Positions 24,422-33,900 of a stretch of DNA of 64,000 bases are shown here, piece after piece. Both the position numbers and the translations under genes were made by a program. This stretch comes from SG8-41 sp036555615 (GTDB taxonomy: Bacteria > Pseudomonadota > Gammaproteobacteria > Burkholderiales > SG8-41), in contig DATBKZ010000028.1 of assembly GCA_036555615.1 (NCBI GenBank), forward strand, positions 36,928 through 100,927. Reading direction: 5' to 3'. Positions within the stretch are counted from its first letter, which is position 1. Every line of letters begins with the position of its first letter. The notes under the pieces are model-generated. The model saw only the letters and a list, made by a program, of their open reading frames with translations. It was not told where the DNA came from and made no database searches.

Positions 24422-25306
24422 ATGGAAGCTGCGACTTCACGTAAGAACGCCGCCGTTCACGCTGGCCCGGATCTCCCGGGACCGGACGATGACGACGAGG
24501 GGCGGCCCACGCTGCGGTTTCGCGCCATCTTCATCTCCGACGTGCACCTGGGCACGGCGGGATGCCAGGCGACACCGCTCCTCGACTTCCTGCGCCACAC
24601 CGAAAGCGGCGACCTCTTTCTCGTGGGCGACATCATCGATGGCTGGCAGCTGAAGCGCCGCTGGTACTGGCACCAGACCCACAACGACGTGGTCCAGAAG
24701 GTGCTGCGCAAGGCGCGCAAGGGCACGCGCGTCACCTACATCGCGGGCAATCACGACGAGGCGGTTCGCCAGTTCCTCGGCCTCGCCTTCGGCGGTATCG
24801 ACATCCGCGATGAAGCCGAGCACGTCACCGCGGACGGGCGGCGCATGCTGGTCACCCATGGCGATCTCTTCGACGCCGTGGTGAAGGGCGCCAAGTGGCT
24901 CGCCCACGTGGGCGATGCGCTCTATCTCTTCTCGCTCAGGTTGAACCGCTGGTTCAACCATGCGCGCGCGAAGCTCGGGCTGCCGTACTGGTCGCTCGCC
25001 CAGTTCCTCAAGCACCGCGTCAAGAACGCGGTGGGCTACATCACGCAGTTCGAGGATGCGCTGGCCCATGAGGCCCGGCGCCGCGGCTTCGACGGGGTCA
25101 TCTGCGGCCACATCCACAAGGCCGAGATCCGCGACATCGGCGGCATCCTCTACTGCAACGACGGCGACTGGGTCGAGAGTCTCACGGCGCTGGTCGAGCT
25201 GGAGAGCGGGGAGCTGCGGATCATCGACTGGAAGGTTATCGAGGCGCTGCAGCGCAGCGCCCTGGAGGCGGAGGACAATAGGTTTGCGTATTCTGCTGGT
25301 GACTGA
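24422..25306 (+). CDS. LpxH-like metallophosphoesterase (UDP-2,3-diacylglucosamine diphosphatase family)
   Basis: A 294-residue calcineurin-type phosphoesterase. The metal-binding motifs are all present: SDVHLG, GDIIDGW, GNHDEAVRQF, THGDLFD and CGHIHKAEI, in the order used by LpxH/YbbF enzymes that cleave UDP-2,3-diacylglucosamine in lipid A synthesis. The N-terminal 35 residues are acidic and variable. It is longer than E. coli LpxH (240) and the neighbouring glycosyltransferase and DgkA suggest a lipid phosphate role, which may differ from lipid A. ATG 24422 is used; TTG 24395 in frame is an alternative. The 175-base gap upstream shows no other feature I trust. Confidence 0.88.
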   Translation: MEAATSRKNAAVHAGPDLPGPDDDDEGRPTLRFRAIFISDVHLGTAGCQATPLLDFLRHTESGDLFLVGDIIDGWQLKRRWYWHQTHNDVVQKVLRKARKGTRVTYIAGNHDEAVRQFLGLAFGGIDIRDEAEHVTADGRRMLVTHGDLFDAVVKGAKWLAHVGDALYLFSLRLNRWFNHARAKLGLPYWSLAQFLKHRVKNAVGYITQFEDALAHEARRRGFDGVICGHIHKAEIRDIGGILYCNDGDWVESLTALVELESGELRIIDWKVIEALQRSALEAEDNRFAYSAGD

Positions 25307-26312
25307 CGCCTGGGCGCCGCAAGTGAACGGCGTCGTGGTGACGCTCGCGAACACGGTGAAGTGGCTCGAGCGCTGGGGGCACCAGGTCCAGGTCATCTCG
25401 CCGCAGGGGTTTCGCACTCTGCCCTTGCCGACTTACCCCGAGATCCCGCTTGCGATCCTGCCCGGGCGCGAGGTCGCGCGGCGCCTGCGCGAGTTCGAGC
25501 CCGATGCCATCCACATCGCAACCGAGGGCCCGCTCGGCAGCGCCGCGCGCGCACACTGCGTGAAGCACGGCCTCGCGTTCACCACGGCCTACCACACCTG
25601 CTTTCCGGAGTACGTGAAGCCGCGCCTGGGCGTGCCCCTCGCGTGGACCTACGCTTGGCTGCGGCGCTTCCATGCGCCCTCCTCCGCGGTGCTGGTAGCG
25701 ACGCCCGCGATCCGCGAGCTGCTCGAGGCACGCGGATTCCGCAATCTCGCCGACTGGTCGCGCGGCGTCGACACCGAGCTATTCCATCCCGCGAATCACC
25801 GCGCGAGCAGCCTGGCCCGGCCGGTGTTCCTTTACGTGGGACGCGTCGCGGTCGAGAAGAACCTGCCGGCGTTCCTGTCGCTCGCGCTGCCGGGCACGAA
25901 GGTGGTCGTGGGCGACGGGCCGCAACGCAAGGAGCTCGAGAAGCGCTTTCCCGACGCATTGTTCGTGGGAACGAAGATTGGCGTGGAGCTGGCATCCTAC
26001 TTCCAGCGCGCCGACGTGTTTGTCTTTCCCAGCCGCACCGATACCTTCGGGCTGGTGCTGGTCGAGGCGATGGCGTGCGGCACGCCAGTAGCCGCCTTCC
26101 CCGTGCGCGGACCGATCGACGTGGTGAAGGACCCGGCAGCCGGCGTGCTGGACAACGACCTCCGGGCCGCCGCGCTGGCGGCGCTGGCGCTCGACCGCGC
26201 CCGGGTGCGGCAATATGCCGAGCGATTTACCTGGGAGCACTGCTCACGGCAGTTCCTGTCGAACCTGGTCCCCGCACGCCGTGGCGAAGCCGCGCTTGCG
26301 GGAGCCGCCTGA
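25284..26312 (+). CDS. Glycosyltransferase family 1 (GT4-type)
   Basis: A 342-residue GT-B fold glycosyltransferase. It opens LRILLVTDAWAPQVNGVVVTLANTV, has FTTAYHTCFPEY and WSRGVDTELFHP, and the donor-binding region FLYVGRVAVEKNL ... VFVFPSRTDTFGLVLVEAMACGTPVAAFPVRGP with the E-x7-E pattern. Related proteins transfer sugars to diacylglycerol (SQD2/MgdA-like), which would fit the LpxH-like and DgkA neighbours. The only suitable start is TTG 25284, overlapping the preceding gene by 23 bases, so it is probably coupled to it. Cytosolic or peripherally membrane-bound. Confidence 0.88.
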   Translation: MRILLVTDAWAPQVNGVVVTLANTVKWLERWGHQVQVISPQGFRTLPLPTYPEIPLAILPGREVARRLREFEPDAIHIATEGPLGSAARAHCVKHGLAFTTAYHTCFPEYVKPRLGVPLAWTYAWLRRFHAPSSAVLVATPAIRELLEARGFRNLADWSRGVDTELFHPANHRASSLARPVFLYVGRVAVEKNLPAFLSLALPGTKVVVGDGPQRKELEKRFPDALFVGTKIGVELASYFQRADVFVFPSRTDTFGLVLVEAMACGTPVAAFPVRGPIDVVKDPAAGVLDNDLRAAALAALALDRARVRQYAERFTWEHCSRQFLSNLVPARRGEAALAGAA

Positions 26313-26349
26313 GGATTCCGTGGCGTCGAACGATCCGCCGCAGCAGACG

Positions 26350-26736
26350 ATGGAGAACCCATTCAAGGGCAAGACCGGGCTCGTCCGGATCGTCCACGCT
26401 TTCCTTAACTCGTGCGCGGGACTTGCGGATGCGTGGCGCCACGAAAGCGCCTTCCGCCAGGAGACGCTGCTCGCAGCGATCCTCGTGCCGGCAGCCCTCT
26501 GGATTCCGGCAACGGCCGCCGAGAAGGCGCTCCTCATTGCCAGCGTGCTGCTCGTCATGATCGTCGAGCTGCTCAATACCGGGGTCGAGGTCGCCATCGA
26601 CCGCATCTCCTTCGAGCACAACTCGCTCTCGAAGCGGGCCAAGGACATCGGCAGCGCGGCGGTTTTCGTCGCGCTCGTCCTGATGGCGGTGGTATGGGGG
26701 CTTGTCGCGGGCCCGCGCGTCATGCCTGCATGGTGA
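26350..26736 (+). CDS. dgkA: Diacylglycerol kinase (prokaryotic type)
   Basis: A 128-residue inner-membrane kinase that phosphorylates diacylglycerol to phosphatidic acid. The family core is clear: RIVHAFLNSCAGLADAWRHESAFRQE, three membrane helices, and the signature IVELLNTGVEVAIDRISFEHNSLSKRAKDIGSAAV (with the catalytic Glu and Asn/Glu pair). ATG 26350 gives the usual N-terminal length; GTG 26320 with GAGG 5 bases before it is a reasonable alternative adding ten residues. It is the third gene of the LpxH-like/glycosyltransferase/DgkA group, which could recycle diacylglycerol made by envelope enzymes. Convergent with the TDT permease gene, overlapping it by 17 bases. Confidence 0.93.
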   Translation: MENPFKGKTGLVRIVHAFLNSCAGLADAWRHESAFRQETLLAAILVPAALWIPATAAEKALLIASVLLVMIVELLNTGVEVAIDRISFEHNSLSKRAKDIGSAAVFVALVLMAVVWGLVAGPRVMPAW

Positions 26737-27841
26737 CGCCGCTCCCGCGCAGCACCCGCCAGAACTGCGCCAGGGCACCCAGCATCGTCAGCGCCCACGC
26801 GGCAAGGGCGACCCAGATCATGATGCGCGGGACCCACTGCAGCGGCGTGAAATCGGCGGCGAGCGAGAGGCGATAGGTCGCGACGGTGTACATGCCGAGC
26901 GGGAACACCATGCTCCAGAACATCGGGTGATAGGCCAGCGCCTCTCTCCGCACCACGTATTTCCAGACCCCGAAGATGACCAGCAGCGGGATCCACCATG
27001 TGGCCCAGGCCCACAGTATCAGCGTCGCCCCGTCCACGAACGGACGCAGGTCGAGCAGGAACTGCATGCGGGGATCGGTCAGGATGAGCGTCGAGCCGGC
27101 GTTCGCGGCTATCGCCGCGGCCCCCATCACAACCCAGAACAGGGGAGTCACGTCCTGCGACACGACACGCAGGAAGAAGAGCCGGTAGCTGAACAGCGTG
27201 ATGAAGATGCCGTAGAGCGCGATCCCGATTCCCCACAGGGCATGGATCGTGACGAACGCCAGCGGCGCGAGGGCGCCGAAGTGCGGCGCAAGGGGGGCGC
27301 CGAGCAGTACCAGCGACTCCGTTCCGACGATGGCAATGAGCCAGCCGCCATGGACGACATCGGCGCCGCTGCCCGCATTGAGGAACGTGAGAACGCTGAA
27401 GCTCAGATAGCTGAGCAGCGTCCAAGTCGCGAGCGCGAGCAGCCAGAGGGCGACGGCAGGCTCCACCATGCCGCGCAGGGCAAGCTGCAGGCCGAACACG
27501 CCGCAAGCGGCGACTATCGTAAAGAAGGAAAACACCAGCCTCGGGTTGCTGAGATCCGCCCAGAACTCGCTCCAGAAGCGCGCCGCGCGAATCGCCAGAG
27601 CAAACAGCAGCAGCGGGAACCCCACGAGATTCACGACGAGCAGAAAGTGCGAGAGTTCCCGGTACTGCAGGAAGAACGCCGCATTGGAAACGATGCCGGT
27701 CGCCATCACGAGCGCGAAATAACCGGGGTAGAGCTGGCGGATCTCCCGGTCGATGCGGGCGACGAGGGAGCCGGCGCGCCGGTTCGACGCGCTGGCGACC
27801 GCGTCGGATCCAGCGTCGTGCTGGGAGGCGGGGCGGCTCAT
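26720..27841 (-). CDS. TDT family (TehA/SLAC1-like) transporter
   Basis: A 373-residue polytopic membrane protein of the tellurite-resistance/dicarboxylate transporter (TDT) family, relatives of which are anion channels or malate/sulfite exporters. It starts the membrane part with LYPGYFALVMATGIVSNAAFF, the family's opening helix, and has about ten hydrophobic segments, including YHPMFWSMVFPLGMYTVATYRL, a region lining the pore in SLAC1 relatives. ATG 27841 is chosen; ATG 27886 would add 15 residues. The 3' end overlaps dgkA on the opposite strand by 17 bases. Its neighbourhood next to narK is probably incidental. Confidence 0.85.
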   Translation of the reverse strand: MSRPASQHDAGSDAVASASNRRAGSLVARIDREIRQLYPGYFALVMATGIVSNAAFFLQYRELSHFLLVVNLVGFPLLLFALAIRAARFWSEFWADLSNPRLVFSFFTIVAACGVFGLQLALRGMVEPAVALWLLALATWTLLSYLSFSVLTFLNAGSGADVVHGGWLIAIVGTESLVLLGAPLAPHFGALAPLAFVTIHALWGIGIALYGIFITLFSYRLFFLRVVSQDVTPLFWVVMGAAAIAANAGSTLILTDPRMQFLLDLRPFVDGATLILWAWATWWIPLLVIFGVWKYVVRREALAYHPMFWSMVFPLGMYTVATYRLSLAADFTPLQWVPRIMIWVALAAWALTMLGALAQFWRVLRGSGVTMQA

Positions 27842-28013
27842 GATCCGTGCTGCCGGGGGTAGGACACCCTGTAGTCTGGAATCCATCTTACTACGCCGTG
27901 CGGGCCGGACAGGCAATCGCCGTGCGCCCCGTGCCGGGGCGACCACGTCCGTTGCGCGGGGCGCCGCGCTTCCTGGAACGCCCGGGAAGGCAGGCCGGGG
28001 AATCCGTTCTCAT

Positions 28014-28027
28014 TTGACCCAGATCAA
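28014..28027 (+). promoter_or_regulatory. FNR/ANR-type box upstream of narK
   Basis: TTGACCCAGATCAA matches TTGAT-N4-ATCAA with one mismatch. A -10-like TAGCTT at 28050-28055 puts the transcription start near 28062, with the box centred at about -41.5, the class II FNR position. This explains oxygen-limited induction of the nitrate respiration operon. The rest of the 246-base gap (27842-28087) shows no gene. Confidence 0.72.
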
Positions 28028-28087
28028 GCCGGTCCGGAACGCGAGCAGGTAGCTTCCCACAAGTTGAATGGCAGGGGACGACGGCCG

Positions 28088-29353
28088 ATGGCGACAGAAC
28101 GGTACAAGCAGTGGTCCGTGGTGACGGCAAGCACGACGGCATTCACAGTCTGTTTCATGGTGTGGATGATGTTCGCCGTCATCGGCATTCCGATCAAGCA
28201 GTCGCTCGATCTCAATGAAACCCAGTTCGGCATACTGGTGGCGACACCGGTGCTCACCGGGTCGCTGATCCGTCTGCCGCTCGGCATGTGGACCGACCGC
28301 TACGGCGGGCGCATCGTATTCTTCATATTGATGCTGTCCACCGTGATCCCGATCTGGATGATTTCGTGGGGCACCGAATTCTGGCACTTCCTCGCGACCG
28401 GCCTCTTCGTCGGCGTGGCCGGAGGCTCGTTCACCGTCGGCATTGCCTATTGCGCGCGCTGGTTCCCGAAGCATCGGCAGGGGCTCGCCATGGGCATCTT
28501 CGGCGTCGGCAATACCGGGGCGGCGGTCACCAAGCTCGTTGCGCCGACCATCGTCGTGGCGTACGGCTGGACGATGGTGCCCAAGGTCTATGCGGTGCTC
28601 ATGCTCGCCACGGCGGTGCTGTTCTGGTATTTCTCCTTTACCGACTCGACGCATACAGAAGGCGCCGCCGGGGTGACCGTGAGACAGCAACTGATGGCGC
28701 TGAAGGACCCCACGGTATGGCGCTACAGCCAGTATTATTCGATCGTATTCGGCGGCTACGTGGCGCTGTCCCTGTGGATGACCAAGTACTACATATCCGA
28801 GTACGGTTTCGACATCCAGCTGGCGGCGCTGCTGGCCGCGGGCTTCAGCATTCCGGGCGGCGTGCTGCGCGCCATCGGCGGCTGGATCTCGGACAAGCAC
28901 GGCGCGCATACCGTCACCTGGTGGGTGCTGTGGGTCGGACTGGTCTGCCTGTTCTTCCTGTCCTATCCTCCCACCGATTTCACGATTCATACGATCAACG
29001 GCCCGAAGACCTTTCATATCGGGCTGGGGCCGACCGTCTTTACCGTGATCATGTTCACCATGGGCATTGCCTTTGCGATCGGCAAGGCCTCGGTGTTCAA
29101 GTACATTTCCGACGATTATCCCCACAACATCGGCGTGGTGTCCGGCGTGGTGGGCCTCGCGGGCGGGCTCGGCGGTTTCATCCTGCCCATCATGTTCGGC
29201 GCGCTCGTGGACCTGACCGGCGTGCGTTCCTCGGCGTTCATGCTGATGTTCGGCATCGTCTGGGTGTCGCTGATGTGGATGTATTTCACCGAGGTGCGGC
29301 CGATGGGCGAGGAACTGAGCCGCACGCGTCCTGAACCGTCACATTTCACCTGA
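28088..29353 (+). CDS. narK1: Nitrate/nitrite transporter, NarK1-type (MFS)
   Basis: A 421-residue MFS permease of the NarK family, probably a proton-linked nitrate importer feeding the NarG active site. Visible signatures are TPVLTGSLIRLPLGMWTDRYGG (helix 2 loop with the nitrate-binding Arg), GVAGGSFTVGIAYCARWFPKHRQGLAMGIFGVGNTGAA (nitrate signature 1) and SGVVGLAGGLGGFILPIMFG (nitrate signature 2). ATG 28088 follows CAGGGGAC; an in-frame TTG lies at 28064. It is followed 19 bases later by a second NarK and then narGHJI, the usual betaproteobacterial order. An FNR-type site lies upstream. Confidence 0.94.
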   Translation: MATERYKQWSVVTASTTAFTVCFMVWMMFAVIGIPIKQSLDLNETQFGILVATPVLTGSLIRLPLGMWTDRYGGRIVFFILMLSTVIPIWMISWGTEFWHFLATGLFVGVAGGSFTVGIAYCARWFPKHRQGLAMGIFGVGNTGAAVTKLVAPTIVVAYGWTMVPKVYAVLMLATAVLFWYFSFTDSTHTEGAAGVTVRQQLMALKDPTVWRYSQYYSIVFGGYVALSLWMTKYYISEYGFDIQLAALLAAGFSIPGGVLRAIGGWISDKHGAHTVTWWVLWVGLVCLFFLSYPPTDFTIHTINGPKTFHIGLGPTVFTVIMFTMGIAFAIGKASVFKYISDDYPHNIGVVSGVVGLAGGLGGFILPIMFGALVDLTGVRSSAFMLMFGIVWVSLMWMYFTEVRPMGEELSRTRPEPSHFT

Positions 29354-29372
29354 GAACCGAAAGAAGAACGCG

Positions 29373-30791
29373 ATGGCAGCCGAGACTCCGAGCAGCAAGC
29401 CCGCAGGGCGGGTGCTGAGAATCTGGACACCCGAGGACAAGACCTTCTGGGTGCAGGAGGGCCAGGCGATCGCCACGCGCAACCTGTGGATTTCGGTGCC
29501 GGCGCTGTTCCTGGCGTTCGCGGTGTGGCAGCTGATGAGCGTAGTCGCGGTCAAGCTGCCGCAGATCGGATTCACGTTCACGACCAACCAGCTGTTCTGG
29601 CTCGTGGCGGCCCCGGCCCTGTCGGGCGCCACGCTGAGGATCTTCTATTCGTTCATGGTGCCGATTTTCGGCGGGCGCAGGTGGACCGCGATCTCCACCG
29701 CCTCGCTACTGATTCCGGCGGTGGGCATCGGCATCGCCGTGCAGGACCCGGCCACCAGCTACGCGACGATGCTGATCCTCGCCCTGCTGTGCGGCTTCGG
29801 CGGCGGCAATTTCTCCTCGTCAATGGCGAACATCAACTTCTTCTTCCCGAAGGAGCGCAAGGGCTCGGCGCTCGGCGTCAACGCCGGTCTCGGCAACCTG
29901 GGAGTGTCCTCCATGCAGTTCCTGGCGCCGCTCATGATTACCGTGGGCATACTCGGCATCTTCGGCGGCGATCCCCAGACCGCCGTCGACCGCGGCGCCG
30001 GCACGCAGGCCACGGTCTGGATTCAGAACGCGGCGTTCATCTGGGTGCCCTGGATCGCCGTCGCCGCCATTGCCGCCTGGATCGGCATGAACGACATCGC
30101 CGATGCCAAGGCGTCGTTCTCCGAGCAGGCGGTGATCTTCAAGCGCAAGCACAACTGGATCATGTGCTGGCTCTACCTCGGCACCTTTGGCTCGTTCATC
30201 GGCTATTCCGCCGGGTTCCCGCTCCTCATCAAGTCGCAGTTTCCGCAGATCAACGCGCTGCAATACGCCTGGCTCGGGCCGTTTGTCGGCGCCATCATAA
30301 GGCCGTTCGGCGGCTGGCTGGCCGACAAGCTCGGCGGTGCGGCGGTGACGTACTGGAACTTCATCGTCATGGCGATTGCAGTGGGCGGTGTCCTCTACTT
30401 CCTGCCCACCGGCCCGTCGCACGGCAATTTTGCCGGCTTCCTGGCAATGTTCATGGTGCTCTTTCTGACGACCGGCATCGGCAACGGCTCGACGTTCCGC
30501 ATGATCCCGGTGATTTTCCTGACCGAACGCCAGCGCGCAGCCGCCGGCAAGGACGCGGCGGCGCAGGAGCAGGCAGTCAGGGACGCCAACAAGGAAGCCG
30601 CCGCCGTGCTCGGTTTCTCCGCCGCGATGGCCGCCTACGGCGGGTTCTTCATTCCGAAGAGCTACGGCACCTCGATCGAGCTCACGGGCGGGCCCGAAGG
30701 CGCCTTGTATTTGTTCATCGTGTTCTACCTGACCTGCATCGCGATCACCTGGTGGTATTACGCGCGCAGAAACGCCGAAATGCCCTGCTAG
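29373..30791 (+). CDS. narK2: Nitrate/nitrite antiporter, NarK2-type (MFS)
   Basis: A 472-residue MFS transporter of the NarK2 branch, probably exchanging nitrate for nitrite. It has an N-terminal extension (MAAETPSSKPAGRVLRIWTPED) absent from NarK1, the first-half APALSGATLRIFYSFMVPIFGGRRW with the conserved Arg, GFGGGNFSSSMANINFFFPKERKGSALGVNAGLGNLG (signature 1) and a later AAVLGFSAAMAAYGGFFIP in place of the glycine-rich signature 2. Nineteen bases after narK1. The two paralogues side by side are typical of denitrifying or nitrate-respiring beta- and alphaproteobacteria, where they may occur fused. Confidence 0.94.
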   Translation: MAAETPSSKPAGRVLRIWTPEDKTFWVQEGQAIATRNLWISVPALFLAFAVWQLMSVVAVKLPQIGFTFTTNQLFWLVAAPALSGATLRIFYSFMVPIFGGRRWTAISTASLLIPAVGIGIAVQDPATSYATMLILALLCGFGGGNFSSSMANINFFFPKERKGSALGVNAGLGNLGVSSMQFLAPLMITVGILGIFGGDPQTAVDRGAGTQATVWIQNAAFIWVPWIAVAAIAAWIGMNDIADAKASFSEQAVIFKRKHNWIMCWLYLGTFGSFIGYSAGFPLLIKSQFPQINALQYAWLGPFVGAIIRPFGGWLADKLGGAAVTYWNFIVMAIAVGGVLYFLPTGPSHGNFAGFLAMFMVLFLTTGIGNGSTFRMIPVIFLTERQRAAAGKDAAAQEQAVRDANKEAAAVLGFSAAMAAYGGFFIPKSYGTSIELTGGPEGALYLFIVFYLTCIAITWWYYARRNAEMPC

Positions 30792-30982
30792 CCCAATGGT
30801 CTTCGATGGCGCGCGGGGAGATCCGGGCCGGGGGCGTTTCGCGCCGGGAATTCGCGCGCGAGGGACGCGATGCCGTGTTGAAAAAGCGCGGTTCGAAGCG
30901 TAATTTAGGGGACGGCGATATCTTCGCGCCGCGCGCGCCGGCGCCCCGGTTCCCGCACTGGACCACCTGATAGGGGAAGACC

Positions 30983-33900
30983 ATGAGCCATTTTCTCGAC
31001 CGCATGATGTTCTTCTCGCAGGCGCGCGAGCCGTTCTCCCAGGGGCACGGCGAAATGCGCAAGGAGGACCGCACCTGGGAGGAGGGCTACCGCCTGCGCT
31101 GGCAGCACGACAAGATCGTGCGCTCGACGCACGGGGTGAACTGCACGGGCTCGTGCAGCTGGAAGATCTACGTCAAGGGCGGCGTGGTGACGTGGGAGAC
31201 GCAGCAGACCGATTACCCGCGCACGCGCCCCGACATGCCCAACCACGAGCCGCGCGGCTGCTCCCGCGGCGCGTCCTACAGCTGGTATCTCTACAGCGCA
31301 AACCGCCTCAAGTACCCGATGGTGCGCGGGCGGCTCGCCCGCCTGTGGCGCGCGGCCAGGAAATCGCTCGCCCCGGTGGAAGCGTGGGCATCCATCGTCG
31401 AGGACCCGGCGAAGGCGAAGGATTACAAATCCATCCGTGGGCGCGGCGGCTTCGTGCGCTCGAGCTGGGACGAGGTGAACGAGCTCGTCGCCGCGGCCAA
31501 CGTCTACACCATCAAGCGCTACGGCCCGGACCGCGTGATCGGCTTCTCGCCGATCCCCGCGATGTCCATGGTGTCGTACGCCGCCGGCAGCCGCTATCTC
31601 TCCCTGATCGGCGGCGTGTGCATGAGCTTCTATGACTGGTACTGCGATCTCCCGCCGTCCTCGCCCCAGACCTGGGGCGAGCAGACCGACGTGCCGGAAT
31701 CGGCCGACTGGTACAACTCCGCATTCATTATCGCCTGGGGCTCGAACGTGCCGCAGACGCGCACGCCCGATGCCCATTTCTTCACCGAGGCGCGCTACAA
31801 CGGCACCAAGACCGTGGCGGTGACGCCCGACTATTCGGAAGTCGCGAAGCTCTCCGACATCTGGCTGCATCCGAAGCAGGGCACCGATGCGGCGCTTGGC
31901 ATGGCGATGGGTCACGTGATCCTCAGGGAGTGCTTCGTCGACCGCCAGGTCGAGTACTTCCAGGATTACTGCAGGCGCTTCACCGACATGCCGTTGCTGG
32001 TCAAGCTCGTGAAGCGCGGCGACCGCTTCGTGCCGGACCGCTACCTGCGCGCTTCCGACTTTGCGGACCGGCTTGGCCAGGCCAACAACCCCGAATGGAA
32101 GACGGTGGCGATCGATGAGACGACCGGGCAGCCGGTGGCCCCGCAGGGTTCGATCGGTTACCGCTGGGGACAGCAGGTCGAGGGCGACCTCGGCAAGTGG
32201 AACCTGGAGCAGAAGAACGGCACGGGCGGCGCCGAGGTGAAGCTCGCGCTGTCGCTCATCGGCCGCCGCGACGAGGTCGCGCCCGTCGCCTTCCCGTACT
32301 TCGGCGGTATTGCCCACGAGCACTTCCGCTCGAACGACCAGAAAACGGATGTCCTCGTGCGCAACGTACCGGTGAAGAAGGTGAAGCTCGCCGACGGCGA
32401 GGCGACCGTCGCCACGGTCTTTGACCTGGTGTGCGCGAATTACGGCGTGGACCGCGGGCTCGGGGGCAACTGCGCGCGCTCCCTGGAGGACGACGTGCCG
32501 TACACGCCGAAGTGGCAGGAGGCGATCACCGGGGTGAAGAGCGAGCAGGCGATCGCAGTGGCGCGCCAGTTCGCGGAGACCGCGGAGAAAACGAAGGGCC
32601 GCGCCATGATCATCATCGGCGCGGCGATGAACCACTGGTATCACCAGGACATGAACTACCGCGCGTGCATCAACATGCTGATGCTGTGCGGCTGCGTGGG
32701 CCAGTCCGGCGGCGGCTGGGCGCACTACGTCGGGCAGGAGAAGCTGCGGCCGCAGACGGGATGGACCGCGCTCGCCTTCGCGCTCGACTGGACGCGGCCG
32801 CCGCGGCACATGAATTCCACGTCGTTCTTCTACAACCACACCGACCAGTGGCGCTACGAGCAGCTGAAGGTTCCCGAGATCCTCTCGCCGCTCGCCGACG
32901 CCGCGCGCTATCCCGGCAGCCTCATCGACTACAACGTGCGCGCCGAGCGCATGGGCTGGCTCCCATCCGCGCCCCAGCTCGCCGCCAATCCCCTGCAGGT
33001 GGCGAAGGACGCCGCGGCGGCGGGCATGGAGGCGAAGGACTACGTCGCGAAGAAGCTGAAGGACGGCTCGCTCAAGCTCTCGTGCGAAGACCCGGACAAC
33101 CCGATCAATTTCCCGCGCAATCTGTTCGTGTGGCGCTCGAACCTGCTCGGATCCTCGGGCAAGGGCCATGAGTACTTCCTCAAGCACTTCGTGGGCGCCC
33201 AGCACGGCGTGCAGGGCGCGGACCTCGGCGCCACCGGCGGTGCCAAGCCGCAGGAGGTCGTCTGGCGCGACCCGGCGCCGGAAGGCAAGCTCGACCTTCT
33301 GGTGACGCTCGACTTCCGGATGTCCACGACCTGCCTCTACTCGGACGTCGTGCTGCCGACGGCGACCTGGTACGAGAAGAACGACCTCAACACGTCCGAC
33401 ATGCACCCGTTCATCCATCCACTGTCCGCGGCGGTGGATCCGGTGTGGCTCACCCGCAGCGACTGGGAAATCTACAAGGGCATCGCGCGCAAATTTGCTG
33501 AGATCGCGGCCGGCCACCTCGGCGTCGAGAAGGACGTCGTGCTCGTGCCACTCCTGCACGACACGCCCACCGAGCTCGCCCAGCCGCTCGACGTCAAGGA
33601 CTGGAAGAAGGGCGAATGCGAACTCGTTCCCGGAAAAACCGCGCCGCAGATCGTCGTGGTCGAGCGCGATTATCCCAACGTCTACCGGCGCTTCACCGCG
33701 CTCGGGCCGCTCATGAAGAAGCTCGGCAACGGCGGCAAGGGCATCAGCTGGAATACCGAGAAGGAAGTGGACGGACTCGCCGGGCTCAACTACGCGGTGA
33801 CCGAGGAGGGACCGGCCAAAGGGTTGCCCCGCATTGAAACCGATGTCGACGCGGCGGAAGTGATCCTCTCGCTCGCGCCCGAGACCAACGGCGCCGTGGC

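Noticed and set aside
30806..30970. A 54-codon frame between narK2 and narG
   Set aside because: Low-complexity Arg/Gly/Pro product, no ribosome site, ends just before narG; looks like chance in GC-rich spacer DNA.
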